The notes below the pieces were generated by a model. The model worked only from the letters and a program-made list of their open reading frames with translations, ran no database searches and was not told the origin of the DNA. Of a stretch of DNA of 64,000 nt, positions 22,384 through 35,484 are shown piece after piece. A program made the position numbers and the translations under genes. Source of the stretch: Epiperipatus broadwayi (lineage: Eukaryota > Onychophora > Udeonychophora > Euonychophora > Peripatidae); assembly GCA_028023455.1 (NCBI GenBank), contig JAQFVV010006709.1:124001-188000 (forward strand). The letters are read 5' to 3'. Each line of letters begins with the position of its first letter. Within the stretch, counting starts at the first letter, position 1.

Positions 22384-25154
22384 GTATAGAGCAGTAATGG
22401 TGAACCTATGGCATGTGTGCCAGAGATGGTACGTTTGAATTTTTTACTGGCATGCGAACTATTTATATATCATAATTTTCTTCAATGTTTTTTTTGTTGC
22501 TAAAATCTGAACTAATAAAAATTCACTGTAAACTAAAAGTAAAATAAATATAATATTATATTAGAATTCAATTTACGATTGATCTATGATTAGAAGCAAT
22601 AAATTATGATATTTTAAATCAAATAAAGTGGTACCAGTATACTGTGGTATCATATTCTATAAACTGTCAAATGATTCCAATAAAACTAGAAAGTAAACTC
22701 AGTAAAATATTTTATAACTCTTTGAAGTAAGTTTTTTTAAAATCTAAAGTAAAAATAATTAAATGATTTTCTGTCCTAATGTTTTTTCACCTAAATGTTT
22801 TGACCCCATTCATTTTTTTAAAGGAATCAAAATCGCGAACAAAGAAATGAAATGCGTAATTAATACCATCAAATGACCTTTTTTTTTTTTTTGCTTGAAA
22901 TTTTGCTGTAAAAGTGAAATGATAAATCTTTTATTTATAAAATTATTAAAGCTCATTTAAATTTACTTTTAAATAAATTTGTTACCATTATATTAATATG
23001 ACTAGTGAAAATAAAAAAAAACAAAATTATCAAGCAGTAGAGAATTTCAAAATTGGTGGACTGATGAGTATGGAATGATTAACAAAGGCACCAGGGTAGT
23101 ATGTGTTTTATATTCTGGAACAGTTGTATTGAGAACATCATCGGTAAAATGGCATTATGAGACCAATCATAAATCACTCTGTGAAAAAAGTAAAGTTGAA
23201 CAAAAAGAATATATTGCCCAAGCATTTAAAAATATAAATATTCAATCAACATCTATAATGAAATTTATCAAAAATCATTCAAATATAACTGCTGCTAGTT
23301 TTTTTATTTCAAATGTAATTGCCAAACATGGGAAACCTTTTAATGATGGAGAATATATGAAAGAAGCTTGGATGAAATGTGCACCAGTTCTTTTTGAAGA
23401 TTTTGAAAACAAAGCAAAAATTATTCAGAGCATAAAAGATTTATCATTGGCTAGAAATACAGTTAAAGAAAGAATCCTGCAAATGGCTAACAACATAACT
23501 TACCAACAAAAAAGAGATATAAAATCTTCTAGTTTAATTTCTCTCTGCCTTGATGAAAGTACAGACATAAATGGATCAGCTTGTTTGGCTATTTTTATTT
23601 GCTATTGTGTTGGGAATAATATCAAAGAAGAATTGATCAGTTTAACCTCATTAGTAACAACAACAAAAGGAATAGATATTTGCAACATAGATGTTGCCAA
23701 AATTGTATCAGTAACTACAGATGGTGCTTATGACTGGAAAAGAAAATAGTTTTCTCACTTTATTTACCAACCATATTGGACATTCAATTTTGGGTTTTCA
23801 TTGCATTATACATCAGCAGGTTTTATGCATGAAGTCCAGCTTTAAGCCACTGGATGATGTTATGAACATTGTGACTAAGTTAATCAATTTTATATCTACA
23901 CATTGAGTGAGATAAACTCAGTATACTATGGTTTACTTATGTACAACAATGTCCATGGTTAAATTGAGGAAAAGTTCTTCAAAGATTCATTGAGTGTTTA
24001 AAAGAAATTAGACTGTTTTTACAATGAGAAAATCATTGAAAAATATAATGAATTAATGGATGTTGAATGGCTTTCAAAATTAATGTTTTTTAATGATGTG
24101 TGTCACATCTAAATGAATTAAATGTGAAACTGCAAGGTGAAAGACAATTGTTGTCATGTTTGATTTGATCAAAGCATTTGAAGTTAAATTACAAATTTTC
24201 AACCATGATGTTATTTCTTACACCTTCAAATATTTTCCAAATCTAAAAAAGTTCTTGATTGATTTAGAATCTCATGAGAAACCAGATCAAGTAAAATTGA
24301 CACAAGACTTTTGTGCTGTTATTCAATCGATAATTGATGAATTTTCTTTAAGATTTACACAGTTCAGACAATTTTCAGAAATATCAAAAATTTATTTTAT
24401 ACCCAGACATAACATCAATGGATAGTGTCAAGTTAGAAATTTTTGAGTGGCTTAATTTGAAAGATATGGAAATGCAAGCAATCAATTGATTTTTATTCCA
24501 GTTCTATATGGAAACAGAAATTTGTTGACTTGAGGAATGAGTTAGAAACAATGGAAAATGATCGATTATTGGATATATGTAAAAAGAATGCTGAAGAGGA
24601 ACTATTGACTGCCTGGAATGCTATTCCTGAAACATTTAATTGTTTAAAAAAATTAGCGACCGCTATATTATCAATTTTTTCCTCTACATATGCATGTGAA
24701 TCATTGTTTTCAGAAACGAATTTAATTAAAGTCAGTTCGAGAAATAGAATGACAGATGAATCTAGTTCAGCATGTACATTATTAAAAATGACAAAATATG
24801 AACCAGATATAAAATATTTGGCATCCAATGTACAACAGCAAAAATCTCATTAAATAATATCTATTTATGTTGATTTTATATATTTCCAAAATTCTGTTTT
24901 AATTACTATTAATTTTTTACTATTATCTTTTATTCAACTTGTGCTCTTCTAAATAAATATAGTTCACTTATATTTAGCTTATTTAGAAATTTTGTTAAAT
25001 TATTATTATGTTTTATAAACTTTTAAAAAATTGCAATAATTAAGTTCTTTATATTTTGATTTAATAACTGTATGGCACACCAATCATTCAATAAATATTT
25101 TTTGGAAATTTTTGGCACGCACACATAAAAATATTCGCCTCCACTGGTGTAGGA
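22384..25154 (+). mobile_element. hAT DNA transposon (GTF2IRD2/ZBED-like), inactivated
   Basis: The element spans 22392-25146 (2755 bp). The left end starts CAGTAATGGTGAACC. The right end, read inward, starts CAGTGGAGGCGAATA. These are short imperfect terminal inverted repeats of hAT type. An 8-bp target duplication GTATAGAG / GTGTAGGA (22384-22391, 25147-25154) is degraded, but the empty paralogous site at 59567-59574 reads GTATAGGG, which explains both. Inside is a decayed transposase gene on the plus strand. Confidence 0.85.
22998..24853 (+). pseudogene. hAT transposase pseudogene, GTF2IRD2/ZBED-like
   Basis: The frame begins MTSENKKKQNYQ at 22998 and shifts near 23050, then runs 23075-23749. 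The first part holds the end of a BED-like finger (SVKWHYETNH). An RNase H-like catalytic core follows, with CLDESTDINGSA (first Asp, about 23548-23583) and VTTDGA (second Asp, about 23710-23727). The frame then changes to 23721-23906, with a HCIIHQQVLC block. Further pieces are 24156-24425 and 24530-24853. The last is a clear hAT C-terminal dimerisation region (STYACESLFSETNLIKVSSR, RMTDESS). Several frameshifts and stops and a deletion before VTTDGA leave it non-functional. Similar transposases were domesticated in vertebrates as GTF2IRD2 and ZBED genes; nothing here suggests domestication. Confidence 0.85.
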
Positions 25155-26493
25155 TAAAGATATTATATGCATATATAGAGTTCATCACCTAATCACCAAT
25201 GCATGGCAATGCCACATAAATCTGTTAACTTGCCCAAATGCAAACAATCATAACGAGTGTTAGAAAAGATTATGAGAAATCATTTAGGCAAAATATTCCC
25301 TTAAAAAGCAGTAAGAGATATTCTTATTTAGGCACTATAGTATTTCATTCGTTATTAATCATTATTTCTAATTACGCCAATAACGGAATGGAATTGTTTT
25401 TATTATAAAACTTATTCTATTCTAAATAGTCTTTTTTTTTTTTTAGAAGGCAATTTTAGATAGATTTTTTAATATGCTAAAATACATATATCAATTTATA
25501 TTTAATTTTTAAAAATAAAAGGTTATTTTACTTAAGATGTCCGTATTTCCACAGGGCCTAACCGGGAAACGACAAAAAAAAAAACAACCATCCATTGCAG
25601 ATTACTGTTTATTTCAGTATGAAATTTTAAAAAATCACAAGACATATAACCACATTTACATTACTATCAATATATTCATTTCGTAATATAAATAAAAGCA
25701 AAAGTCAAATGTTTGTATACATATATTACCTATCAAAATAAAATCACAAATTACTAACGTACCAAAATAATGGAAATGGAGAGTTACTTCCGTCTTGGAA
25801 AAATTACTGATTAAACAATCAAAAAATTAATTATAAAATATTAAATGAATAAATATTAATTTAAAATAAAGGTAAAAAATAATGGTACTTCTGAAGTTAC
25901 CGTTTTAGGAAGGACGGAAATGTTTTTTGTTAAAATTGTACACGTTCAGCGGCATACAGTAACTATTTAAAACAAAATGGCTGAAAAGTAGCATGGTATT
26001 TAATATTTCCAGTGTTACTGCTTTTTATTACTGTTATTTTAAAGAAAGACAGTTTTATAATATTTACATTTTATTTGTTGATATTTTATTTTTTCTATTA
26101 ATTGAAGTTATATGACCGGTAAATACGCAAGTACTTTATTTTTTTAATAAATGCAAAGAATTGATTTTTTTTTTTAAAGTTTATCTTTGCTTGAGAGATG
26201 ACTAGATCGTGGTGGAAGAAAAGATACTACTTTAATTACCATACTGTTTTTTTTTTTTTTTCGTAATTTTTGCAAAGAAAAAATATTTATTTATTACAAT
26301 AGCTATATTCGAAAAAATATGTAAGTAAAGTGTAGTTATAATAAACATCTGTTAATAACGATTAATTTCCAACTAGATTGCTTAGCTTATTGTTTTTTTA
26401 AGATTAGCAAATTATCTACGGATCGTTAGAATTGCAGATGATATTTTTCAAATAAAAAATAAACAGTTCTATTTTAAAAATAGCCCATTAATT

Positions 26494-26573
26494 TCAATAT
26501 ATATATACAGCAAACCGCACACAAACTTTTTGGTTTATAAAGAAATTTATGCGTGGTTTGATGTATATATTGA
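26494..26573. repeat. 80-bp hairpin insertion
   Basis: Arms TCAATATATATATACAGC and, inverted, TCAATATATACATCAAACC continue into CAAACCGCACACAAA / CAAACCACGCATAAA. The central loop is about 20 bp. The sequence is missing at the equivalent place in the duplicon at about 60825. It resembles a miniature inverted-repeat element. Confidence 0.6.
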
Positions 26574-26586
26574 TATTGTTTCAATG

Positions 26587-27190
26587 TTCAAGATCTGGAT
26601 ATCCATACGTCCCGGATTTGTCCCGACTTATTCGGGACAATTAATTGTTCCCGTTTTCTTAACCACTCATTTTTATTTTTAACTTTGTATTTAATTTTTA
26701 TTTTTTCTAAATTAATATTAATTCAGTTAATATTTTATAATTAATTTTTTCTTTGGTTAAACAGTAATTGTCCCCAAATGAAGTGCCTCCCCGTTAATTT
26801 GGTACGTTAATAATATGTGATTTCAATTTGTGCTTTTGTTTTAATAAAATGAGGGGCATGTCTATTGCTGGTGAGTTTTAACAAGTTCGAGCACCAGGTC
26901 TACTATGGTCAAAATCGTTCTTGGGTCCGCCCGATTACCAAGTCAGTTGCCCTACCAACTAAGCCAAACATCTCAGAGCTCAGTTTAATAATATATGTAT
27001 ACAAACAATTCTCTTTTGCATTTGTTTATATTATGAAATAGGTAAATTATTAGTAATGTAAAGGTGATTATATGTTTTGTGATTTTTTTTATTTTGTACT
27101 GAAATATACAGTAATCTGCAATGAAATTGTTTTTGTTTGTTTTTTTAATTGTGAGGCCCAGTGGAAATATGGACACTTTATTCAAGATCT
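26587..27190. mobile_element. Insertion with 11-bp direct repeats, containing tRNA-like and inverted segments
   Basis: TTCAAGATCTG occurs at 26587-26597 and again at about 27180-27190, and the duplicon at 60826-60845 has an uninterrupted TTCATGACATTTTATG. The insert starts GATATCCATACGTCCCGG and contains GTCCCG/CGGGAC inverted motifs (26605-26655). It also holds a tRNA-like stretch on the minus strand and the inverted copy of 25538-25745. The composite origin is unresolved. Confidence 0.5.
26895..26978 (-). repeat. tRNA-derived SINE-like sequence
   Basis: On the minus strand, GGCTTAGTTGGTAGGGCA resembles a tRNA D-arm and A box. ACTGACTTGGTAATCGGG follows at the anticodon-arm position, and AACGATTTTG follows as a degraded B box. 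It cannot be a functional tRNA (an extra base in the anticodon arm, broken T arm), so a SINE head or tRNA pseudogene is more likely. Confidence 0.5.
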
Positions 27191-27700
27191 GCATTTTATG
27201 TTATGAATTGCTGAAAGCATGATATGACATTTTTGGATGTTGAAAAACTGCATATGACATTTTGGATGTTTTAAGAAGTGCATGTGATATTTTTTTAATA
27301 TTGAGACGTTTTTTTTAAAGTAGTATAGTATTACATTTATATATAAGGCTGTTCATTAGCAAATTTTGTTATCTAGTGTATATATAACAAATGCTAATTG
27401 TTGAAATATATTATTAAAAATAGGTGTAAATTATATCATGAGAATTAACAATGACAACAGATATTATCTTGGTGGTCTCATGCATATATATGACTACATT
27501 ATATATTTTTATCTATAAAGTAATTAATTATTATCACTGACATAAGATGCAATTAGCATAGTCAATGCTAATAAATAAATCGGTTAATAATAATTAATAT
27601 TATTGGAAACAATTGTGAAATAAGTAAATGAATAATTGATAATTGCCTTAATTAGTATTATTCATATTTTACTTGTTGATGTAATTTTTAAAACATAATA

Positions 27701-30700
27701 AAAAATCATTTATAGTTTTGGTAGTTACCTTCTATTACTATTAAGTTAGATATGGTAATAATGCAATAAATTCTAAATGAGTAATATAAAATCATAAACA
27801 TGATAAAAATATATTTGATATTATATAAAACAAAATAAAAATTAATATTGTTAATCAATAGTGTGATTAATGATATAATTTTAAAGAATTGAATGTGTAG
27901 TTGTGTATAAGTATTAAATGCTTTTCAAAAAAAGCTGTGAATTTGATTAGAGTTATCTATAAAAAAAAATGTGTATTTAACTTATTATCACTGCTGTTAA
28001 ACAAACTTTTTTAAACAACTGCAATAAACCTCCTTTTTTTCTTTAAAATATATATATATCTTATAAAATATAATGTTCTTTTTATTCAATCCAATTAAAT
28101 TATATCCTCTTCTTTTTAAAAACTTTGTTACTTCATCCAACATATATATTGTGACCTTTTATTTAGGTCCATGGATTAAATAATCCAAAATTTTAAATGA
28201 TAATATATTTGGCATTAAAATCTTAACAAGTGGCTTTCAATAAAGATTGTTTTGAATGCACTGGGAAATTTGCTTGAGTGGAGATGAGATTTCAAACCCA
28301 GTCTAGGCCCTGACTAGACTAAAATAACAATTCAAAAGTATTGTTATTATTTGGGAGATAAATATATTGCTATTTTATTGTTGTTGAATAGCAATAATGA
28401 AATAAATAAATAATTAAATCAAATTTGTAAATCTTGTAAAATGAATATTAAGCATATTTTTTTTAGTACTGAACATAAAGCTGTCTTGAATAAGTATGAG
28501 TAATTATTAAAAATGAAGACAGAGGGGGTAATATTAATTATGCATACCAAGATTATTGGTTTAAATTGCTCCCAGACTGTAATAAAAGCTATATATTATC
28601 TAACCCAGCTGTAGGGGGGGGGGGGTTGACTAATTAAGAAAAACAAGAACTAAGCAACCACAGAATTCAAGTCTGATCTAAAATAAGGAAGAAAAAAAAA
28701 AACTAAACATCAGAAAATTCTGGAATCTAATTCAATGAAATGATATCTTGCTATCTACAAATGCTGGAATAGAAAATCTCAAAACCTTGCAGTCATTTAA
28801 ACACCATTCTTCTATTGATTGATAATTCTGAGAAGTTATACTGGAAGAGAAATGGAAACCTTGTGCATCATAACTATCTCTCATAAATCTTATTTCAAAC
28901 CCAGGAAAATTCAAGAGAAAGTAAGCTTTTGCTTTTACTTTATTTATATATTTAAAGTCTTATCTTTAAAAATAATGCACGAATCATTTATACGTAAACT
29001 AAAAAGTTAATTATGTTTGAATTTCATGCCATTTTTATTATTCAGCAGAACATTATTGTGTTTGTAAATTAAAATATCAAGAAAAAAAAATAATAATTCA
29101 AAATAATTTTGAAAACAAGTGTTATGATATATATAGCAAATAAATTACAAAGTCATTTTTGAATTATCTAACTTTTAATAAAATAAATAATAATAATAAT
29201 TGTGTGATTTTATTATCTGTTCTGATCTCCTGATTTTTTTTTCTGTAGCGGGAACTTATGTAATGATAGGAATAATCAATTACCATTTAATTAAAATGCT
29301 AAGGATATCATAGTGATAAATGGATAAATTTCATTTAAGATTGTTAATTATATAATAATTTGCTAATCAAAATGGAACAAAATAATTATTTGCTTATAAA
29401 AGTTTTCCGTGCAACATGTATAAATAAGATTTTGAAAATGGTTTTTTAAAAAAATGCCCCGACTGTGTAAACATTACTTAAAGTTGTTACATTTACTGTG
29501 GAGGAAAGAACATAATCCATAAATCATTAAAAAAAAAAAAAATATGTTGAGTGTAATAAAATTCGACTAATTTTCAAGGAAAATTATCTAGAGAAAAATA
29601 GATAAACTTATCCTTTGAAGTCTGCTACAATTGGAAGTGTGAATTTTAATTGCCTTATTAATTATCGGTACAGAAACCATCAAATAATTTTTGCTTTTGG
29701 ATAAGTATTGAGTATTGCTTATTATACATCCAACAGGATAATAAAATATATATATATGCGTTATCTGGGATGTTTGCTCATCACAATATTAAGTCTTATT
29801 TTAACTTACAACAATGGAATAACTTGGACAAATCGTATAAAATTTAATGGATAAAAGTGTACTGTTATTTTTCTTTATTATTGCTGTGTTAGGTATATCA
29901 CTTACATAACGTGTTGTTTTGGAATTTTATTTTTTTAAACATATATGTTTGATTGGGGCATGAAAAAAATATATATATATTAGGTTAAAGATAAAAAAAT
30001 GTGTAAAATATATACATCTATTTCATGTATATTTTATTTAGTTAAGGGAAAACTGGAAATTATATATATCGTTTATCTAGAGAGAGTGATAAAAATATTT
30101 ACTTCTCTCATATTTTAAAATCAATTTTAATGTATATTATTAAAGAGGTGAATATGTAGACATTTTATCAAATATATATATTGGAATGACTGAATTATTT
30201 TCTTATATAAAAGAAAATTTGATAGAAGCCTTTTTCATTTTGTAATTTTGTTTAGAAATGAACTTGTCCACTTTGTATACACATGCAGGTTTGATCTTTA
30301 TCGCTTAAATATGTTGTGCTCTCTAACAAAAGTATAGTTGTCATTTTAAAATAATTAGTGATCATTTGACATATGTATTTTGGTTTGTCTATAGATACAT
30401 TAATGATTTTGCATTGTAAAATGGAATATGTATATTTCCACTGATATTGTTGGTATTGTTTTGCCTTGCTATAATTTGAGAATGATTAGTGACAGTTTTT
30501 AGCTGATAGGATGTTCCAATAGAATGGCATCCAATAGATTAATATTAATATTGAGCATGGGCTGATGGAGAATCACCTATTGCTGATTTCATGAGAGGAA
30601 AGTTTTGGTAGAGGCTAAGTAGTAATTAATGCTTATTAGTATAAATAATCCTAAGAGAAAGGATATCCATGGTCTGAATTCTATTTTTTTACCTGTGATG

Positions 30701-33230
30701 AGGCAAAGCCCACACATGCATATACCCATAGAGAGGTCGTAGAATCAGCCATATTATTATACAACTGTCATGTTGTTTTTATAGAGCCTCCCTTTTTAGT
30801 ATTAAATCTTTCATGATATACAGTTAGTTTTTCCACCATGTATGGTGAAGTATAGTAGTTCAAGAATCATATAGCAAGTACAAAATAAAATGTTAGATTT
30901 GGGAACACTAATCTAGCTATAGTGTTAGCTTAATTGTTATAGTGTTTTATTATGTTGTAGGATCATTATCAGTTATAGACAGATCAAACTAAGATTATTA
31001 ATAATGGTAGAATTTTTTAGATGTAAAAGCAAGAGATGCACATTGGCAGTGTGGATTCATCTTCATCAAATAATGATTTGACAATGGATTGGTAAGATCA
31101 GAAGTATTCAATAATTAAGTTGTGGACATAGGTAATGTTGTAGTGAGATCTATGTTTATTTGACTTTTGATGTTTATTCTTACTTTAATGCACTAAACCT
31201 ATTCATTTCAAATTTGAATAAGTTATTAATTGCGCAGAATATGATAATTGCCCTTATCATATTCTGATAAAAGAAAGGGCTTTAGGAGAATACAATACTT
31301 TATAATTTTTGAATTCTAAATCTAAACTTGGTGCATATCCTAAAGTTCTAAATATACTGTTAGTTGTAATTTAAGTGCTGGTCAGCTTAAATAAGTTTCA
31401 TTATCTTATTCTTTAAAATAGGCTAAAGAGTAATAAATGATATTTTGAATATCATTTTATAAGCAGGTTGTATCATTTGCTGAGTATATAGTCAATGGGA
31501 TACCAGGTATTTTCCCATCCATAAGTTCTTTTAATATATTAGCTTTGTTTCATGCCATGTCTGTGAATTAAAAATTTGTAAATATTGTAAATAAAGTTTG
31601 TTGTATTTAAAAATTTATTTAGTTGCCTGTAATCTTATTGCTAATTAACTATTATTGTTATTGCTATCGACCTATAAACTGAAATCATCATCGACTAATA
31701 TAGTACTATTAACTATATTATGCTATATCATAATAATTTTGGTAAGTCTTGTAATTTATTGGTACATCTAACACAATAATCAAAATGTTAATAACTTATA
31801 GTACAGACTGTTTTAAGTAATAGATTAAAAGATAAATATAATATTGATTTAATTGATTTAGTTAAATCCGCAGAGCTATCGTTCACTGATCTTGATCACA
31901 TTGTTTATCATTATCTAATAACAGGAATTTGGTAAGTTATTGTTTTTTAATTATTAAAAAGTCATTCCCAGTCATAAATTTTAAAGTTGTATTCCTATAA
32001 AGTTTATGTGTAACTGCTAAATATAGTTCTTAATTTGAGTTTATATTGAGAGCTGTTTTGTGCAATATGGTTGGGTAGTGGTAAAATCCCTCTTACTGAC
32101 CCAAATATAGTTTGTATAATGATTTTGAGTGTTTGAACCCTGAGAAGAATTAGTTGCTAAGTTTCAAAGTAGAATTTAAAGTTGTAATAAATTTTATATC
32201 TAGTTAATTATTATAGTTGGACTTGAAATAAATTACTTTCACTGTTTTATGAAAGTCAACTAAGCTTTAAGATGTAAATTACTTCTTTGGCATAAAATGG
32301 ATAGTTTGTTTTAACTTCAGGATAAATATTCTGGTTGTGTCAAGCTGGAAATCCCTATTTTTAGTTAGCTTATCTTTTTACCATTTAATCTCATATTAGC
32401 TTATAGTTTAAGATTTCAGTCTCCATTATTTACATTGTTCTTCAAATTCATCTTGATCGTTCTTTTATTTATCCATTCTCATTTGATATTAATTCATTAT
32501 CATAATTGATTAATCATACATTAACTTGGATTCTTTTATCATCTTAACTATTCATTAATTCTTATTCTATCATCATCTTAATCATTCATTATTCTCATAC
32601 ATCTTCGTTCTTTTCTCTTCATTCTTGGACTCATTTCATTCCACTATTTAATTATTACTTCTTTCCACCATCTATTTAGTCATGTACATCATAATTTACT
32701 TATCATTTCATTTATAAGTTTAATTTCATAATCATTCCAGACATAATTATTAGTCATTTATGAATTTGCTGAACATCAAATTTAACTCATCATGTTTTGT
32801 TTGTGTGGATTTTAGGGTTATTGTCTTTATTAGTCACCTGGTGATATTCTTCAGATCTATAGTTTCATGCTAGTTTAATTCAATCCAAGAATCATTTTGT
32901 TAGTTTTACATTTTTTTTTTCTTTATGCTCATATTCTTGATAAGGAGAGTACGATAGGTTGCATAGGAGAATTTAATCACTAAAAATGCGCGGTATGATT
33001 CGTTGATGATCAGTTAGATCAGCGAGAAGGGTACAGTATATATATATTCATATATTTAACATCCCACATTTTGACTACTTGTCCCTTGTAATCATTTTCA
33101 AGGATCTCTATAAATACATATTGTAATGGTATACATATATGTCATCACATCACTTTCAAATAAAAGTGAAAAAAAATCTATAAATAAAATCACCCTCAAA
33201 TAGAAATATATATATATATATTAAAAAAAA
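27701..33230. other. AT-rich, no recognisable feature
   Basis: 5.5 kb with only short, random-looking frames (for example 28819-29010). A run of about 13 G lies near 28613. No transposon motif, RNA gene or conserved frame is recognisable. Confidence 0.55.
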
Positions 33231-33239
33231 TAATAAAAA

Positions 33240-35100
33240 TTTTATTTAATATATATAATGCACAAATTGAAAACTAATTATATAATTATTTAAAGTGAAA
33301 AATCTAAAAACAAGATTGATTTTAATATAAAAGAAAAAGAAATGCTGTTAATTAGTAAAAGTTAAAAGTATTTTTAATCTTAGAATGAAAATGATTTTTT
33401 ATAATGATGTAATAGCAAACAAGCCCTTGGGCATAAAGTCAGATAAGAGAAATTAAAAAATGCTAGTGATAAAATTTTGAGTTCTTGCTCTAAAGCAAGT
33501 TGGCCAATAACGATGGAAATGAACACACGGTCCACAGAGAAAAGTCATCATCAGCAATAAGAACAGCACCAGGCAAGATTGATTCTGGAATTTGATAATA
33601 ATTCAAAATGATGTAAAAAGAAAACTTTTAAGTAGAATTTTACATTTGGAATTGCTGTTGCTGATTACATGTTTACTTAAACATAGTTTATACGTGTATT
33701 GCGGATCTCCAACATATAGGGATCACACAATAAATTGTTTCCCGTATTTGCATTAGCTGAGGTGGCCTCCAGAGTAATCGTTCCTGAAAAGTGGCAAATA
33801 ACAGACTTGTCTCTACCTAGAACAATATGAAATGGAAGGAACTTTGAATTGTGTGACGCATCAAAGACCACAATGACAGACTTCAATAAATCTACTGCAA
33901 TGGAAAGTATGAACTTTTGCTTTAAATGAAATATGAATATTAATTATATAATACAAACTTTTTCAAGCATAAATTTTAAGCATCACTTAACTTTTAAAAG
34001 AAATCTCTATCTCTTATCTGACTAAAATTTTTAATTATTTATTATATTTTTTATATATGTGTTTGATAGTTCCATTCTTGTAAATTTCTTTTAATAATTT
34101 AAAATAGGTGTAAATGACTGCATACATTCGTAAGATTATATTAGTTTAAGGTGTGTTAATTTTGGGCTTGTTTCGTAGTTAAATCAGTTCTGATGGATAG
34201 ATGTATGAATGTTTTATGTTAATGTAATCTGGGTAAGTGCATTGGATACTCATTCCCTTGTGCTACAATACCATACAAAGCATAATACCCACCTAAATTG
34301 CGTTGCCAATGGTCCTAGACATATTTCCTACGCCATTGATTTTCTTATGCTCTGGTTGGGATAGTAAGCCAGCAAAGACTGCTATCCCTATTTATAGAGC
34401 AGCTCTTTAGATACATTTCAAATAATTTTGTCTTGTATCACCAATTGGGTAGTGGATTGTTCTTGGCTGTTGGTGAAATTTATTAATGATCATGGGAAAG
34501 ATGCTCATTCCTTCCCACCATGATTCAATATTTTCTAATGATATCCTGCAACAGATGTAAATTCCCATCAGCATGATTGTATTATGCTAACAGTCTCATT
34601 TTGTATTGGTTACATTGGTATATCAGTAAGCTAGCATTGGTTTAAATGTGAAATTTTAGCCTAAAGTTAAAAGGGATTGGGTTAGTTATATATGTATTCT
34701 ATGTAGCATATTTATGCTTAGTAAAATATTAAAATTGTATTAAATCTATTAAATGCATCCATCTGTGCATATACATAAATTAAATATATTTAATTGTTAA
34801 CTCTGTTTTTAGAATTTTTTCTTTTTAATGTGTGTTTGTGTTATAATAAAAATGTTTTGTTTAATTAATTTTTGGTAATAATTTATTTATATATTTTTTT
34901 ATTATAATAATTTTTAAAATCAAGAATTAGAAATGTTAAATATTCAGAGTGATATTTTAAGCTCAGCTTCTCCCTGAGCTAGTGACTGGGACTTTCGGTT
35001 CAATAAAAGTTGAACCTCACCCATATGTATCTGCCACCTTTATAAATTTTCTAGGTTCGAATAGCCTAGTGGCGCCCTGGCATGGCAAATAGGTTTGGAG
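33240..35100. repeat. Long interspersed repeat, copy D (LTR-like)
   Basis: This is the best-preserved partner of copy A. Near the right end it has the AGCTAGTGACTGGGACTTTC block, a polyadenylation-type AATAAA (34999-35004), GGTTCGAATAGCCTAG and then TGGCGCCCTGGCATGG (35070-35085). The last resembles a tRNA-primed retroelement primer-binding site placed at an LTR end. A minus-strand frame (33886 to 33677) is open but has no counterpart in copy A, so it is probably chance. Confidence 0.5.
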
Positions 35101-35484
35101 GGTCCGTCAATCATTATAATTGGCTACCCAACATGATTTGATACACTTTAACCACAGGTACCCTGAGAATTTTAAAAGAAAATTACGTCAGTAACAAAAA
35201 AAAATAATTTTTGGGGGGAATGAATATTTTTTTGTTTGTATTAAAGTTATAGATTAGAACATAATGTAAAAGTACTGCGAGAAAATGAATTGTGCACATA
35301 TGCAAATACATGATAAAGTAAACTTGTAAAATATAATATTAAAAAAATAGTTTTAGGAAAGACAGTTTAATAAAGAAAAAAGGAAGGAAATGGGAACAGT
35401 TGAATGGGAGGCGCATGCTCAGCTGATGTAAAAATGATTTTTTTTTTTTAGCCATGCCATTAATCATACTAGAAAAATAAAATT

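Larger units (their letters stand above)
25538..27182. repeat. Inverted repeat of about 200 bp, 1.2 kb apart
   Basis: 25538-25745 and 26985-27182 are inverted copies sharing the GTCCGTATTTCCACAGGGCC / GTCCATATTTCCACTGGGCC block, TTGCAGATTACTGTATATTT-type sequence and ACCTATTTCATAATATAAA-type sequence. Only the left arm exists in duplicon copy 2 (59955-60150). The right arm therefore arrived with the insertion at 26598-27179. Confidence 0.65.
25147..27700. repeat. Duplicon copy 1 (paired with 59412-61330)
   Basis: Continuing the sequence left of the hAT element (22280-22391), this block matches 59567-61330 in order. Matches include TTCATCACCTAATCACC / GTCATCACTTAATCACT, CCACAGGGCCTAACC, TTTCGTAATATAAATAAAAG, AACAAAATGGCTGAAAA, a TTATGAATTGCTGAAAGCAT block and GAGAATTAACAATG. 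It carries extra insertions absent from copy 2, at 26494-26573 and 26598-27179. Non-coding. Confidence 0.75.

Noticed and set aside
24493-24828. Minus-strand frame of 111 codons
   Set aside because: It is the shadow of the hAT C-terminal region, which reads clearly on the plus strand.
26895-26978. Functional tRNA gene on the minus strand
   Set aside because: An extra base in the anticodon arm and a degraded T arm and B box. It was kept only as a SINE-like sequence.
33677-33886. 69-codon minus-strand frame as a gene
   Set aside because: The matching part of copy A has stops in this frame, so there is no sign of conservation.
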